A stretch of DNA of 64,000 nucleotides from Cryptomeria japonica (GCF_030272615.1 NC_081412.1:143492247-143556246), one strand, 5' to 3'. Counted from the first letter of the stretch, positions 13,012-25,303 are shown. Notes: generated from the letters alone by a model not told the origin. Made by a program: numbers and translations.

Positions 13012-13788
13012 TGTTAGGATTCCCAAAGATACTGAGAGGGGGGGTGAATCAGTATCTTGCCGGTTAATGGATTTTCTTAACTTATTAAATGAAAAGCATT
13101 CCAAAACTATGTACCGGTAAACAAGAATTAATGTAGTAAATAAGAACAATAAACACAACATAAAAGGCACACCATAACACAATATTTTTAATGAGGAAAC
13201 CCGATGTGGGAAAAACCTCAGTGGGATTTTTAACCCACAATACTCGCTTACTGGCCAATAAGAGAATATTACTATTACAATAGGTGCCTGCACATGCAGG
13301 AAGACCAACTTTCTAAAGCTCACTGCTTAAATAGAAAAGAGAAGTCTCACTGACATACAAAAGTGGATTATGAAAATCCAATGTCATGTACTACTTTGAA
13401 TCAGCATCTGCTATGCCAGGTTCAGTACTGGTTTAAGCTCATTTAACTTCCAAAACCTTATTCCTAACTCTGCCTTAATATTTGCATCTTACTTCTGCAA
13501 TAATCTAACCATATCTGCTTCTATCCTAAATGATTTACAAGAGCTCATACTTATATGATTCATATTACAACTTGCCTTGTCATCTTACAAAAGGATATTA
13601 TAATTAATTATAAAATACAATAAATAAAATCATGTTGGCCAGGATGTCGGTGAACATCTTTGCCGCTGCCGCTACCGGTGTCTGTGCCTATGCTAGTGTC
13701 TGCCGGTACCATAGGTTTGTAAGGTTGCCATCAATGACAATACCTTCAATCACCTACAATTTCTCATTGGAGTGTGCATTTTCCAACA
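13012..13788 (-). repeat. N1 3' LTR (left on + strand)
   Basis: Starts TGTTAGGATTCCC and ends TTTTCCAACA. It carries the U5 G-tract and GTGAATCAGTA motif at its left end, as the other copia-type LTRs do in their own orientation. It pairs with 16297-17074. Confidence 0.9.
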
Positions 13789-13970
13789 ATCTCCCCCTTT
13801 GGCATTGATGGCAACACTCATGAGAAAAAGCTAAAATGTGTTGTCAAAAAACATGTCTTACCAAAACTATCGAAACTATGTGCTCTATGTGCTCCCCCTA
13901 AGCAGATGATCTCTTCTGTTATCATTTTTCTCATCTACTAATACTCCCCCTTTGGCATCAATGACAAAGG
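13789..13970 (-). promoter_or_regulatory. N1 polypurine tracts, proximal and distal
   Basis: The proximal tract abuts the LTR (plus strand ATCTCCCCCTTTGGCATTG from 13789). A second copy with the same flank lies at 13943-13970 (ACTCCCCCTTTGGCATCAAT), and a shorter GCTCCCCCTAAGC lies at 13891. The whole set recurs before the 3' LTR of N2 and N4. Confidence 0.75.
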
Positions 13971-14042
13971 TTGTCATTCAATGTCAATTGAGTGTAGTTC
14001 CTGTCTAGTTCCCTATGACCGGTTGATTACAATCTAATAAAT

Positions 14043-15295
14043 TTATGCTAAGGCAATATTCAAACTGTTGTTGAACCTCTCACTGTCCTTTATTGTTGCT
14101 TCTATTCTCTGAATTGTATCAATGAGAAAGTGCATTTGCTCTTCCGATGTCTTAATTCCTAGAACAAGAGCCTCAGAAATCTCTTTTCTCAAAGAGATGA
14201 GGATATCCAGTTTAGGACTTAGTCTGCACTTAAGTTCTTTTGCCTTATACTTTATACTTTCCTTGTCTTTCTCAAGTTTTTCTATTTTTCCTTCAAATCC
14301 TGCAATTTCTTGTTCAATTATTGATATTGAATTCGATGAACCTATCAAGTTGTCAGCAATATCATTTATTTCTTTTTGGGCTATGTCAATCTCTTTATCT
14401 ATACCTTTTGTCAAAATGTTTGTTTTGCATGTGTCTCTATACAATTTCTTGAAGTCCAAAATTGTCTTGCCTAATACTGGTAATAAGGTTTCCATATGTT
14501 CCTTATTCTTCTTTACTGTCTCCTCAAAGAATTTTTCCTTTTCCTTACTCATTTTCTCTCTGAAGGTGTCTTCATTTATCTGATCCAGTGTTATTAGGTT
14601 GTCAGTTATATATTTGGACAATGTGTCTAATTGGCTCAAAGAATCTTTATTTTCTATGTTATACTTTGGAGCTATCATCTTCAAAATTGGTAAAGTCTCA
14701 TCTATAGCCTTATAAGCTTGTGCATTGCTTTCTGTTATTTGCTTTATTGAATCTAATAGTACCTCTGTTACATTTATTGGCCTAAAATCTATCATGGATG
14801 TTCCAGATGACTGTCTAACTATTTTTACAATCTGTAATCCGTTGGTGGTAGTGATAGCTTTGCTTTCCTCTTTCTCTAGAGGATCAGTTTGAGTTTGCAT
14901 TTCTACTACCAAAGGCTTGGGCTTGTTGGATGTGGTCGATGACACTGTCTGTGAAGGAGCCTATTGCTCTGCCTGTTTCTTAATGTTTTTCTCAGTATGG
15001 ACCTATTGCTCTACCAGTTTCTCAGTTTCCTCTCCTGATGGTGTCTCTATTTGTGCCTCTAAAGATTTTACTATGGTATCCACTGTCGGATTTTATTTGT
15101 TTACCTCTGTACTATCTACTACTGGTGACTTAGTAGGTTTTTCAGTTTCAGTAGTTGTCGGTCGCTCAGTAGATTTTCTAGTTTCAGTAGTTGTTGGTGG
15201 CTCAGTAGATGCATCAGTATGCACACCTTTGGTCTCTGCCTTTCTTGTGTCTGGGGGTTCATTTGATTTTTCAGTTTGTTGTTCTGGCATAATTC
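14043..15295 (-). pseudogene. N1: ORF2 C-terminal coiled-coil region, fused after ORF1
   Basis: A 300-residue open stretch (14043-14945) plus upstream sequence in the same frame. A Thr/Pro/Glu-rich linker (15090-15290) leads into a helical, heptad-rich region. The block from YRDTCKTNILTKGIDKEID through LSPKLDILISLRKE aligns with YRVCCNIEILTTNVDKRIK through VSPRLDSLGVHKKE in N4 ORF2, so it is the same protein's C-terminal third. The N-terminal two thirds of ORF2 are absent. One TAA stop lies in the linker (15093) and others near 14970-15030. The function is unknown. Confidence 0.75.
15145..15216. repeat. 36-bp tandem repeat (two units) in the N1 linker
   Basis: Two adjacent 36-bp units beginning GTTTCAGTAGTTGT (15145 and 15181) encode a 12-residue Thr/Glu/Pro-rich repeat (PTTTE...ST/KS) in frame within the ORF1-ORF2 linker. 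Confidence 0.75.
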
Positions 15296-16225
15296 CAATG
15301 TTTTCAACTGCAATATGTCCAATCTTGTTACAAGCAAACAAGTCACATTGTTTTTCTGAATAGCTTTTCCATATCCTATGTCGGTATGTGTGTTGCATTG
15401 ATTAGATAAGTGTCCAAATCTTCAACAAATATAACATCTTACATTCATTCTGCAGTTTTCTGAGTTATATCCAACTTTCTTGCATTTAGAACATTGACCG
15501 GTGAGTGCATTGGTGTTCTAATAGTTTCTACATCTACACTGATTTTCTCTATGACCAGACTTGTTACAATTAAAGTATTTTCTTTTGAATTTGTAAGCAT
15601 TAGGTTGTCTTACTGGTTTACTATGATCATGGGTGTTTTCAGTACCCAAGCTCTCACCAACTTCAAAGCCAAGGCCATTAGTGTCACCATTAGGTTTCTA
15701 ATTTTTCAGCATGTCATCAAGTTCTTCTAAAGTTTTCTTGAACTTCTCCTTGTGTTGATTTGCAGTAGCCAACTCATTTTCCAAGAAATCTTTCTGTCTC
15801 ATGAGTTCAGTTTTATCATGTTCCAAGTGTACCATATCTATTTTTAACATATCATTCTCATGATTGAGTCTTATATTTTCATTTGCAGCATCATTGATTC
15901 TTCTAGCCAAATCATCTTCATTCTTCTTTCTATCTTCAATGTCTTTACAAAATCTCATGGTCATATCTTGCATCTCATACTTCATTGTACTATTTTCTTG
16001 TCTTAGTTTATTCACAAGGTCAATAAGAGTTTCTTTCTCATCATCATCACTCTGCATCTTCTCATAAAGTTCTCTTCTTTTGTTCCTAGTAATAGTGAGA
16101 TTTTTTTGAAGTCCTTGAATGATTTCCTATGCAGCCTTCAGATCATCTTCAAGTTTCATATTCTTCAACTTTTCTGCATCATAGTCGGCAAGAGATGTTT
16201 CTAGTTGCTTCCTCAAGTTTTCCAT
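15296..16225 (-). pseudogene. N1 ORF1: coiled-coil protein with CCHC zinc knuckles
   Basis: Starts at ATG 16225 (MENLRKQLETSLADYD). About 190 residues of heptad-rich, Lys/Glu/Asp/Leu-dominated sequence follow, with no recognisable copia capsid domain. A cluster of Cys/His motifs comes next (15320-15600), including FNCNKSGHRENQCR and SKCKKVGYNSENC (His replaced by Tyr) and a third broken by a stop. N2 ORF1 starts with a very similar MEKQLEVALEDYDVERMKN, so the two share an origin. It probably served as the nucleocapsid-like, RNA-binding protein. Stops lie at about 16128 and 15698 and there is a frame change between the coil and the knuckles. Confidence 0.75.
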
Positions 16226-16281
16226 CTCTACCGATGTCAGAATCTTCCTCAAGCTATTAGGCTTTTGAAAATAGAGGACTA

Positions 16282-16296
16282 GGCTCTGATATAAAT
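16282..16296 (-). promoter_or_regulatory. N1 primer-binding site (tRNA-iMet type, mutated)
   Basis: On the element strand this reads ATTTATATCAGAGCC next to the LTR. The canonical form is ATTGGTATCAGAGCC, so two Gs have become T and A. Confidence 0.7.
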
Positions 16297-17074
16297 TGTT
16301 AGGATTCCCAAAGATACTAAGAGGGGGGGGTGAATCAGTATCATGCCGGTTAATGGATTTTCTTAACTTATTAAATGAAAAGCATTCCAAAATTGTGTAT
16401 TGGTAAACAAGAATTAATGTAGTAAATAAGAACAATAAACACAACACAAAAGGCACATCATAACACAATATTTTTAATGAGGAAACCTGGTGTGGGAAAA
16501 ACCTTGGTGGAATTTGTGACCCACAATATTCACTTACTGGCCAATAAGAGAATATTACTGTTACAATAGGTGCATGCACATGCAGGAAGGCCAACTGCCA
16601 AAAGCTCATTTCTTAAATACAAAAGAGAAGTCTCACTGGCTTACAAAATTGGATTATGAAAATCCAATGTCATGTACTGCTTTGAATCAGCATCTGCTAT
16701 GCCAGGTTCAGTACCGGTTTAAGCTCATATAACTTCCAAAACCTTATTCCAAACTCTGTCTTAATATTTGCATCTTAGTTCTACAATAATCTAACCATAT
16801 CTGCTTCTATCCTAAATGATTTACAAGAGCTCATACTTATATGAGTCATATTACAACTTGCCTTGTCAGCTTACAAAAGGATATTACAATTAATTACAAA
16901 ATACAATAAATAAAGTCTTGTCGGCTAGGATGTTGGTGAACATCTTTGCCGCTGCCGCTGCCGGTGTCTGTGCCTATGTCTATGTCTGTCAGTGTCATAG
17001 GATTGTAAGGTTACCATCAATGACAATACCTTCAATCACCTACAATTTCTCATTGGAGTGTGCATTTTCCAACA
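16297..17074 (-). repeat. N1 5' LTR (right on + strand)
   Basis: Pairs with 13012-13788 with modest divergence, ends TTTTCCAACA, and is followed by ATTAA at 17075-17079. Confidence 0.9.
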
Positions 17075-20000
17075 ATTAAAGGGAAGAAGAAAAGGAGCAA
17101 TTTTCCTTGATTATACAATCATCCTATATTTTATGATTTAAAAGGAGGATATGAGCATTTCAACAAGTTTTTTACACCATATCATTTAGGGGTTAGCACA
17201 ACTAGACATAGTGACCCGAAGGAGTTTTACAAGGGCAAGAATAAACGGAGGCCTTTTGCCTCATAAGCACAATTTCCTTGAGGATATAATTAGAAATAAG
17301 TTTTATTTCATGACTCAAGATTGGAGGAAAGACAAATGGATAGCTTTTAGGAAGTTATGGGCTATAATTCAGAAAATGGATCCAAGCTATGATCCAACAA
17401 AAGATTTCACTCCACTTTGTGCTAAAGTTGATATTGTTGTGAACAATTTTGATGAATTGATTCTTGCATTGAAGGACAAGAGGGCCAAACTTGAAGAGGT
17501 TCATGGCCGACAAGTTGAAAGAAGAGATGTATAGCGTCCAATGCCCATCACAGTGGAGGAATCAGTTTTGATTCATCAAATGACGATGCAAAATCTAGGT
17601 TCACGACCTCCTCTACCTCAAAGAACATATGGCCTAATATAGAAGATACCTATTTACGAGCCCTCTCAAAAGAGGACAAGAGAAGAAACAAGTGGTGAAG
17701 AAGATAGCAGCAGCGATAGTGGAGAATTGGTGAGGAGAAAAGGTAAAAGGATAATGAATACAGAGCCTCCCCCAAAGGTGAAAGTTAAGCCTTTTAAAGG
17801 AGTCAAGATCATTGATCTTGAAGATTTAGATAGAATTCCTTCACCACCACATGTGCCCTATTCACCTTTAAGGCAGGTTGAAGAAAAAAAAGAGGAAGCT
17901 ACTTTAATAATAACGAATGTAGAGATGCAAATTGGTATTCCTCTCATGATTCCTAGTTTGGAGCTGGACCTCACCCCTTTGGATATTCAAGGTAGAGCTT
18001 TGAGGGATGCAAGGAAGAAGGCATGTGATAAATTTCTGGAGGATGATGTATTTTTAAGAATCCTGACCTTCCTACAATTAGTGTGGAAAATGAAAATAGA
18101 AGAGTTTAAGAAGAGAAGTGCCAAGAGAAAAGATCAGAGGCCAGATAGTTCTGAACATGAAAATCAGGAAGAAGTTAAGAAATGAGATGATGCAAGAGTT
18201 CAAGAAAATTATAGAAAATGAGGGCAGGATGATTGTAAATCAAGCTAGAGTCTTAATTTTACCAAAGTGGGATATAGAAGATGTAGTGGCCTTTGATGTA
18301 ATTAGGAAATCAAAGGACCAAAAATTAGGTTTAGAGGAAGAAGTAAGGTAGGCATTAAAAGGATCAAATTTTGTAGATGATTATGCAACCTTGGCAATAT
18401 GGGCCTTAGAGGAAGGACCTAGAAAGCCCAACATTGGTGACATAAATCCCAACTTAGGGGGAGGCCTTATTATAGAAAGAGCATCTGACACATCAAGTGT
18501 GGAAAATACAAATCTAAATGTTTGATTTGCCAAATTGGCTCATGAAACTTCAAAGAGACAAGCCTTGGAAAAAACAGAGCTAATGAGAAAATTTGACAAG
18601 CTTTCAATGATTATAATGCAGTTCAACAGAGGTGTGCAGAGTTGCAAACCAAAGTGCAACTTCTTGAGCAAGGACAGATAAGAGTATCATCTTTTGCACT
18701 TACAAGGATAACAGTGGCATCAACATCCAGGTCGTCGCCTGTTACCCATGAAGAAGAAGAAATTAAACCTGGAAACAATGTTGATATCCCCAATATATCA
18801 TTGGTGCCATATGATGATGACGAGCCTGAAACCACTAGATCTACTGATCCAACTAAGGTCTAGTCCTTGGAGAAGATTATTGAATTAGAAAATAACTTGA
18901 AGTAATAAGGAGATCAGTCAGCTTGGCAACAAAAGGAGATAGTTACCTCAGTGCTAACTCATTTAAATGAAAAAGCTGATAGTAGACTTAATAGCATTCA
19001 TGCTTTGTATTCTTTTTTATTTGCTGCTATTCAAAAATTTGATAAGGATAAGGAGATGGCAGTGCCCTTGTTCACAAAATGGTTTCAAAGTGGAAACAAG
19101 CTTAGAATAATGTCTATAGCCTCCAAATATCATGTTGAGAGGCCACCTACACTCCAGCCAACTTATTTGTTGGTTAAGTCAATGCAGGATGCCCAAATTT
19201 TGCTAGAAAATATAGAAAGAAATATAAGGGAGCTGATGAGAAATTTCAATGAGCTGAGTGAAACACTTCTGTCAAATATTGAGGATGAAAATAAGGTATT
19301 TAATCCTTTACAATTTTGGAAAGAAGAGGCAAGTAGAGTCATCAACACCAAAGTATATTTGATTTGTGAAGGGCTGAGCATTGATATGTTGGAGGATAGC
19401 ATGGACAAAATAATTACCACAGGGACATTTTTTGAATCTTTTGAAAGAGAGGCAAATCAAGTGGCCATTAAATACATTCCATACAGAGCTAAAGCTTATG
19501 AAGTCATGAGTTATCAATGGCCATCTGATGAAGAGTGCAACAGATGAAGTAAGACATATTTGAATGATGAATAAGGATTGTAAACAATTTGATATAACTA
19601 TTTTTCTTCTAGTGGCAGATATCTTTTTGAACCAGAACAACAACAAGGGCGGTAAAATACATCATGAATATCAGAGAAGCCACCGCAGATTTTGATATTG
19701 GCTATAAATTTTCTTGAATGGAATATCATTGTAGCAAACTTTGGGTATGTTTAATCATCCTGATGACATGTGTCTCTTGGCCTGAAGCTTGTTTTCTCCC
19801 TTGTTTTCTATAAAATGGAAATCAAGGCCATGAGAAATGGTTCCAAAATCTATGAATAGGGTTTCTTTGTGTAGGTCCAGTCTATAGAATTAGGTTCCAG
19901 TTTTGACAAGTCATGAGTAAATAGTGGAGAATTGTAATGTCATTCTGTAGAGAAAAATACAAGATAGTCATCAGTTTCAAATTTCAAATGGGTTTTCCTG

Positions 20001-20823
20001 TAAATGAAATGTATTTGGTTGTTTGATAGAACATAGCTTTTAAAGTTAATACAAATATAATTTCAAGTCCTTACTCTCCTATGTACGATTTTATTTTCTC
20101 TTGGGTAAATGGGATCAAGGGTTTTATTTGTTCATTGCATTGTTATGATGTATGTAATTTTTCATTTCATGCTTTAATCCAAGGGGTTAATTAAAATGCT
20201 TGAATGAGATTACAAAGGGATAAATCTTGTACTAGGATTTGATAAGTAGTTCAAGTAAGAGATTGCAGATAAAAGGATATTGTAATGCAGTATGGTTTAA
20301 GATTTGATCAGCTATTAGATAAATTTCTATCAAGTTTCAATAATATTTCAGAAACTCAAAACCCAATGGAGTAAGGCATTGGTATATGCTAGCAGATGTC
20401 ATTAGTTTATCAATTTATTGTTTGTTTCACTCATGGTTTGTCATCAATCATTAAAGTTAAGATATATTTCCAATTTTTTATGTATATTTGAGTTGTCCTA
20501 CTATCTCATGCTCCAAATAAGGTTGAGGATCACTGAAGAATTCTCCATTCTTGAGCAATCCTGTTGTTGAGCTCATATATGAGATTATCTGCTTTGTTTT
20601 ATCATGATTCGTGAGTGTGGCGTAGAGATCATAAATTTGCTAAGGGATTACCCTTTCGGGTCTTGCGAAGCCCAAAGTACAGAAGAATTTGCAAATCTTT
20701 GTTGCAGTTGGTCGGGGTTTGAAGGATATTGATAGTTGGAAGTGGCTTTCCATAGGTATTTTGAGGAATCAACTTGGTTATTGCCTTGTTGCAACATAAA
20801 CCCATTTCTGGGAACCAACAAAA

Positions 20824-20842
20824 TGGCAACTCTACTGGGGAC
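20824..20842 (+). promoter_or_regulatory. T1 primer-binding site
   Basis: TGGCAACTCTACTGGGGAC begins three bases after the 5' LTR. It resembles the TGGCGACTC...CTGGGGA tRNA-Arg-complementary sites of Ogre/Tat elements, from memory of that family, with one likely transition (CGA to CAA). Confidence 0.75.
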
Positions 20843-21155
20843 TAATGCTTAGTTGCATTAAGTATTGTCATCCATTTAGGAAAATTGCATTGAATTTTCA
20901 TAGTGTTTCTATGATTCGACAATTGAGCTTGTGGTTTGGTGTTTTCGGCTCATGATTTTTTGTGTAGAAGTCATTCTACATTTTTGTGAGAAAAACATTC
21001 TTGTTTGTGAGAAAGGTTCACAAATTTATTTTGAAGATTACCAAGTAGTGTATTATTTGGTATCCCAAAGAGATTTGGGTGGTGACTCTAAGGTCTCTAT
21101 GCCAATGCGTGTATTTTTTAAAATTCTTAACAAGTTTTTGAAATATTTTGTTACT

Positions 21156-23233
21156 ATGAGTAAAGTGAAGAACACCAGAGGTTACATGAGGTTGCATCCT
21201 AAAGAGAATTTGGAAGAGCTTCATGTAGCTCCACAAAGAAATGGGACAGGAAGAAATGCAGAAATTAGCACCGCTCCCTCGTCATGGAAACCTAAGCACA
21301 AGAATATAAGTCACATATAAATCTTGTTCCTGAAGTTCATACATCGTCTTCTAAAAGTTCTAAATCAGATAGTTTAGGATTTTTCAATTCCTTGTTTGAT
21401 ACACCTATTATAGAAGAGGAGCAACGACATAGAAAAGAGGTAACTCAAGTTTAGTATTCAGAAAAGAAGAGAGGTTGGAGTAGAAGTAGAAGTCACCAAA
21501 GTGAAAATTTTATTGGTGTACCTCCTCCTCTTGGTCTCACAATGGAGTTTTTGCATGGTTATGAGTCAATTCAGGAACAAGGTAATGTGAACCTAATTGA
21601 TTTAGATGATACTTCTAGATCTCATATAACTTTGCCAGATCCTGAAGAAGTTTTTGGAGATATAGACACATTGAGAAGGGAGCTCCAAGAACAAATAAAT
21701 TTGAGAAGGAATAAAGAAAAAGAAAAGGAATTTGAAGTCATTAGAGGTTTAATAGAAAGAGATGGTCTAATATGACAATTGGCTACATTCAAAGCATTTA
21801 CTCAAGAAAATGTCAAGCCTAGTGTTGAGGGTCTTGTTCTAAGAGAGGTCTTAGATAAAAAATCTGAAAATATTACAAAAGAAAAGGTTAAGAGTCATGT
21901 AGACAACCAAGGGTTAGTAGATTTTAGTCATCCAAGTGCTCAGATTCCCAAATCAGATCTGGATAAAGGAAAGCAAAAAGTATCTAGTATTAAGATAGAT
22001 GATAAAAGATCTTCAACTATCCCAGATATGAGTCAGGAATTATCCCAAGCTGACATTGACTTAGAAAGAGCTAGGATAGAAAATGAAACTCTTGCAAAAG
22101 AGTTGAAGAGAATTGAAATGGAAGCTTCAAGTGGAGAAATGAAGAGAAAGATTGATATCCTTAAGTTGTCAACATTAAATAGTGTTTCATTTATTGTTGG
22201 TCCATCTAAGACTCAGGATATTTCTGGTGTGGTTTCTACAACAACACCAAATGTCAATACAAATACTCCTGCCCAGAATGTTCAGAGTACCCAAAATACT
22301 AGAGTTGTAATTATTGGGCAGGGAAGTCTAGTGGCTACTCAAAACATCAGTCAACCCCAACCTTCTAAAGAGGTTAATAATATTGTTGGGGTTATAACTA
22401 GAACAAATACCATTGCGACTAATTCCACAACAAATATTGTTGGACAAGTTTATGTTGGGCAGTTTCAAAGAAGACCTATTCATCTAGAAAGATATAGGTA
22501 GTTGCATTTTGATGGTATACCAGGATATTGTAACTCAATCCCAAATGAATTAAGGGATAAATTTAGTAAGTTTGTATGGAATAATGCTATTACTAGTGAG
22601 GAACATCTGAGGCAATTCACTGATAAGTTAAATGACTATAAAGTGGAGAATGAGGATGTTGTCATGAAACTTTTTGTGCAATCTCTGACAGAGGATGCTA
22701 GGGATTGGTATTGAGGGTTTCCAACTGCAAGCATCGGCTCTTGGGAAGAATTTGCAAGATTTTTCAAAGAGCAATATGGTGACAAAATGAATGTAATATT
22801 TGTGTTAAATGAGTTCAACAACATCAAGAAGTCATTAAATGAGGATGTGGTTGATTCTAATATCAGGTTTCAAAAGGCTATGCATAACTTATTTCAAGTT
22901 TTAAGGTTGGATGATAATGTTTGTCTAACCACATATATGAATGCATTTGATGCAAAAATGGCATACATCCTTAGAGAAAAGGATCCTCAAAGTCTTAAAG
23001 ATGCATTTAGGATAGCCACTAACATTGAAGGGAATAGGAGATCTTTAGGTAAGCTTGGAAGAAGAGAAGATCCCATATTTTCTAAGAGTGCAAAGGATAG
23101 AGTTGAGAAGTCTTTAGGGTCAAAACCTAAAGAAAAAGACAAATGGGACAAGGTTCTTAATACCTTAAAGGATCTAAAATTGATCGTGGCAAATAATGAT
23201 AAGGCTTCTATACCAGAAAAAGCCACAGTTTAA
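21156..23233 (+). pseudogene. T1 gag
   Basis: The start is taken at ATG 21156 (MSKVKNTRGYMRLHPKEN), about 330 bp after the LTR. A charged, helical N-terminus (21542-22140) and a Thr/Asn/Gln-rich linker precede the retrotransposon gag core at 22502-23060. That core has LRQFTDKLNDYKVENEDVVM, SLTEDARDWY and a SWEEFARFFKEQYGDKM block, the standard Ty3 gag signature. There is a frame shift between 21320 and 21542. In-frame stops at 21775 (TGA), 22499 (TAG) and 22714 (TGA, at a Trp position) can be read as C-to-T or G-to-A changes. Confidence 0.85.
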
Positions 23234-23379
23234 TAAATTTAATAGGCCCCAAAGATTGCAAGATTATCCTTACAACACAAGTTGGAAGGACGGCAAACTA
23301 GTTTAGCAGAAAAAAAAATAAGCAGGAGCATCAAACTCCTAATCCATTGAAAAAAAACACAATGAATGTTGTTGAGGAT

Positions 23380-23430
23380 ACGCCTTAGTGTGTTGCTTGT
23401 CAATCACCCCACTCACCTGAATATTGTGTT
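23380..23430 (+). other. T1 zinc-knuckle remnant between gag and protease
   Basis: A single Cys/His cluster CVACQSPHSPEYC (C-x2-C-x3-H-x4-C) is encoded here. It fits the end of the nucleocapsid. The surrounding frame is broken. A Lys/Glu-rich stretch (23800-24060) follows before the protease. Confidence 0.55.
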
Positions 23431-24251
23431 GTTGCATAGTTTATTTCTGCCAAAGATTAGTTACATGAAGAAGAAGAAGAAACCTTTGAGGATGATAATG
23501 TTGATTGTCACATGACTACTTCTTACCTTGGAGGGGCAGAATATTTTTCTGATATCGAGACTCGAGATCTTGATGTAGATCACCAGAGGCAGAGAACAAA
23601 ATCATACCATCAGCAAGTTTTTTCTAATAATGAATTATGCATGGATGATGAAATGTATAATGTTGAACAAGGAGATGATTTTTATCCTTGAGAAGACCTT
23701 TAGATGAAGAGATTTCCTGAATAACAGTTGCTATGGCAGCTCAGGTTAAAAGAAATTATCAGTTGAGAAACATGATAGTTGGTGAAGACTAGGGCAAGCC
23801 TTCTGGTCTATTTATTAAAGAGTTGAAAAATAAAGGAAGGAGGTCAAGGAGGATAAGCTAAGGAAGGGTGAAATAAAGATCAAGGAGGTCAAGAAGAAAG
23901 AATGGGCTAAGAAAGATGAAATTATAAAGCCCAGTGAAGAAATTGTTTCACCTAAGGTGAAGATAAAGATGGTTGAAAAATTTGCTTCATCTACTAGAGA
24001 GGACATGAAGAAAAAACAAAATATTGAAAGCAACAAACCAAAGAAACATGAAGAAAAATCAGGTATGTCTCTTGAATTGGCAATTTACACACCTATTGAT
24101 ATGCTTCAGTTGCTTTCTTAGATTACAGTTAAAGTTTACAAGAAATGATAAGAATTGAAGAGCATAAAGAAAAAGCCATGGCTTGGGTCATGGGTGTTTC
24201 TTCTTCTACTGAGATTGAGCATGAGAATGTATCTATAATGTAAAGGAATGA

Positions 24252-24660
24252 GTGAATAAAAATGAGATAAAGGATAAAGATTTAGAGGGAATGGTTTCTC
24301 AGATTCCCCAAATTTATCTTGAAGACACAGTAGGTGAGAGCCCTGATAATGTGGACCCTTTCTTTCTGATTGTTATCTTAAATGGAGGAGTCCTAAAGAA
24401 TTGTATGATTGATTTAGGGGCCTCAAATAATGTCATGCCAGTGAGGATAATGTAGACCATGGGTTTAAATGTAGATACTCCTCATGGCAGATGTTGTTCT
24501 ACGGATTCAAGAGGAGTACTTGTGATAGGTGTTGTAAGGGTATTGCTTTATAAACTTGTTGCATTCCCTCAGAAGGAGTTAACCATGAGTATCCTAGTTG
24601 TAGATATCCCACCTCATTATGGGATGTTGTTGTCAAGAAAGTGGAGTGCCTCTATGGGTG
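24252..24660 (+). pseudogene. T1 aspartic protease
   Basis: The active-site loop reads MIDLGASNNVMP (near 24402-24437), equivalent to the D-x-G-A-S loop of Ty3 proteases with one residue changed. A second half with SILVVDIPPHYGMLLSRKW follows, a flap and C-terminal pattern usual in Tat-type polyproteins. A TAG stop at 24453 interrupts it; the frame continues. Confidence 0.75.
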
Positions 24661-24884
24661 GAAGTTTGCAATGTGATTTATCCTATGCCACCTTTTGTAT
24701 TGATGGTAAAAATGCAAAGATTGAAAGGGAGTTGAGAGTTCCATATATGATGGTACTTGAAAAAGACTTTGATGAAGACAAGACATATTTTGTAGACACA
24801 AATATTAATGCATTCAGAGTTGAGGATTCTTTGCAAAAGGAAAAGGGACGACCTTCACCATTGGATGAGGAAGTACAGAAAGCA

Positions 24885-25303
24885 TTAGGTGATGATGATT
24901 TATGGATGATGTATTTTGATGGAGCTAGCTCAAAGGAGGGCCCGAGTGTAGGTATATTATTCATTTCACCCCATGGAGAAACTTTTAAATTTTCTTTTAC
25001 TTTATCTTTTGTATGCACAAATAATGTGGCAAAATATGAAGCATTGCTACTAGGTTTGAAATTATCTATAAAACATTGGATAAACAATCTCAAAGTCATT
25101 GGAGATTCTAAATTAGTCATATCCCAAGTCAGGTCTAAGTATGCATCAAAGAATAGAAGGATGAAGCAATATAGGAATGTTGTGTGGGATCAAATTGAGA
25201 ATTTTGATGTGTTTAACATTGATTGGAAGGAAAGAAGCCATAATAGAATGGTGGATTTGTTGGCCAATATAGCTTTAAGGCTAGAAGATATTACCTTTTC
25301 TTG
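24885..25303 (+). pseudogene. T1 archaeal-type RNase H (additional RNase H)
   Basis: The region carries the four catalytic positions of a type I RNase H of the archaeal-like sort: MMYFDGASSKEG (Asp), AKYEALLLGLKLS (Glu), VIGDSKLVISQV (Asp) and RMVDLLANIAL (Asp). It lies between protease and RT. Tat-type elements are known to have gained such an extra RNase H while their original one decays; the position before RT matches my memory of one Tat sublineage. This is one of the best preserved stretches of T1, open over the whole domain. Confidence 0.8.

Larger units (their letters stand above)
13012..17074 (-). mobile_element. N1: small pol-less copia-type LTR element
   Basis: N1 is 4,063 bp with LTRs of 777 and 778 bp, a purine tract and a tRNA-iMet-type PBS, oriented on the minus strand. 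The 2.5-kb interior encodes an ORF1-like coiled-coil and zinc-knuckle protein joined to the C-terminal part of the ORF2 protein found in N2, N3 and N4. There is no protease, integrase, RT or RNase H. It is therefore non-autonomous, in the sense of the TR-GAG type of element, but with extra coding material. It inserted into the T1 5' LTR. Confidence 0.88.
4028..19574 (+). pseudogene. LTR-encoded protein, 5' LTR copy (interrupted by G1 and N1)
   Basis: The coding pieces are 4028-4992, 12751-13011 and 17080-19574. The likely start is ATGGCTCCC at 4028, with a stop four codons later that looks secondary. The first section (to 4303) reads through an FDDFLDQLKP block. The second, shifted +1, starts at an ATG at 4289 and runs through VVSNVFMDVDLLKDITNRFH and IRREEFQEIFDL. 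Later sections hold an acidic stretch followed by RRKGKR (possible nuclear signal), LTPLDIQGRA, a charged KMKIEEFKKRSAKR segment, and a C-terminal region with LTHLNEKADSRLNS and FTKWFQSGNKLRIM. The frame ends at TAA 19572-19574. I recognise no domain. Stops include TAG at 4656 and 12921, where the other LTR copy keeps CAG. Confidence 0.65.
2656..20820 (+). repeat. T1 5' LTR, in three pieces (2656-4992, 12746-13011, 17075-20820)
   Basis: The pieces align collinearly with 28569-34893. They begin TGATAGTCC and end GGAACCAACA at 20820. The first break holds G1 and the second N1, each flanked by its own 5-bp duplication. Both LTR copies contain a short TTTAGGGTTTTAGGG stretch, the LTR-encoded reading frame (here 4028 to 19574), a TATA-like box (decayed here near 19808-19817) and about 1 kb of downstream R/U5 sequence. 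Confidence 0.9.

Noticed and set aside
12940-13323. Minus-strand frame of 127 codons, repeated at 16127-16609
   Set aside because: Both lie across N1 LTR sequence. The two resemble each other only because the LTRs are repeats; no domain is visible, and the right one simply runs into ORF1.
14122-14583. Plus-strand 153-codon frame
   Set aside because: It is antisense to the coiled-coil coding region of N1; its Ser/Phe/Leu-rich composition is what the complement of a Lys/Glu-rich coil gives.
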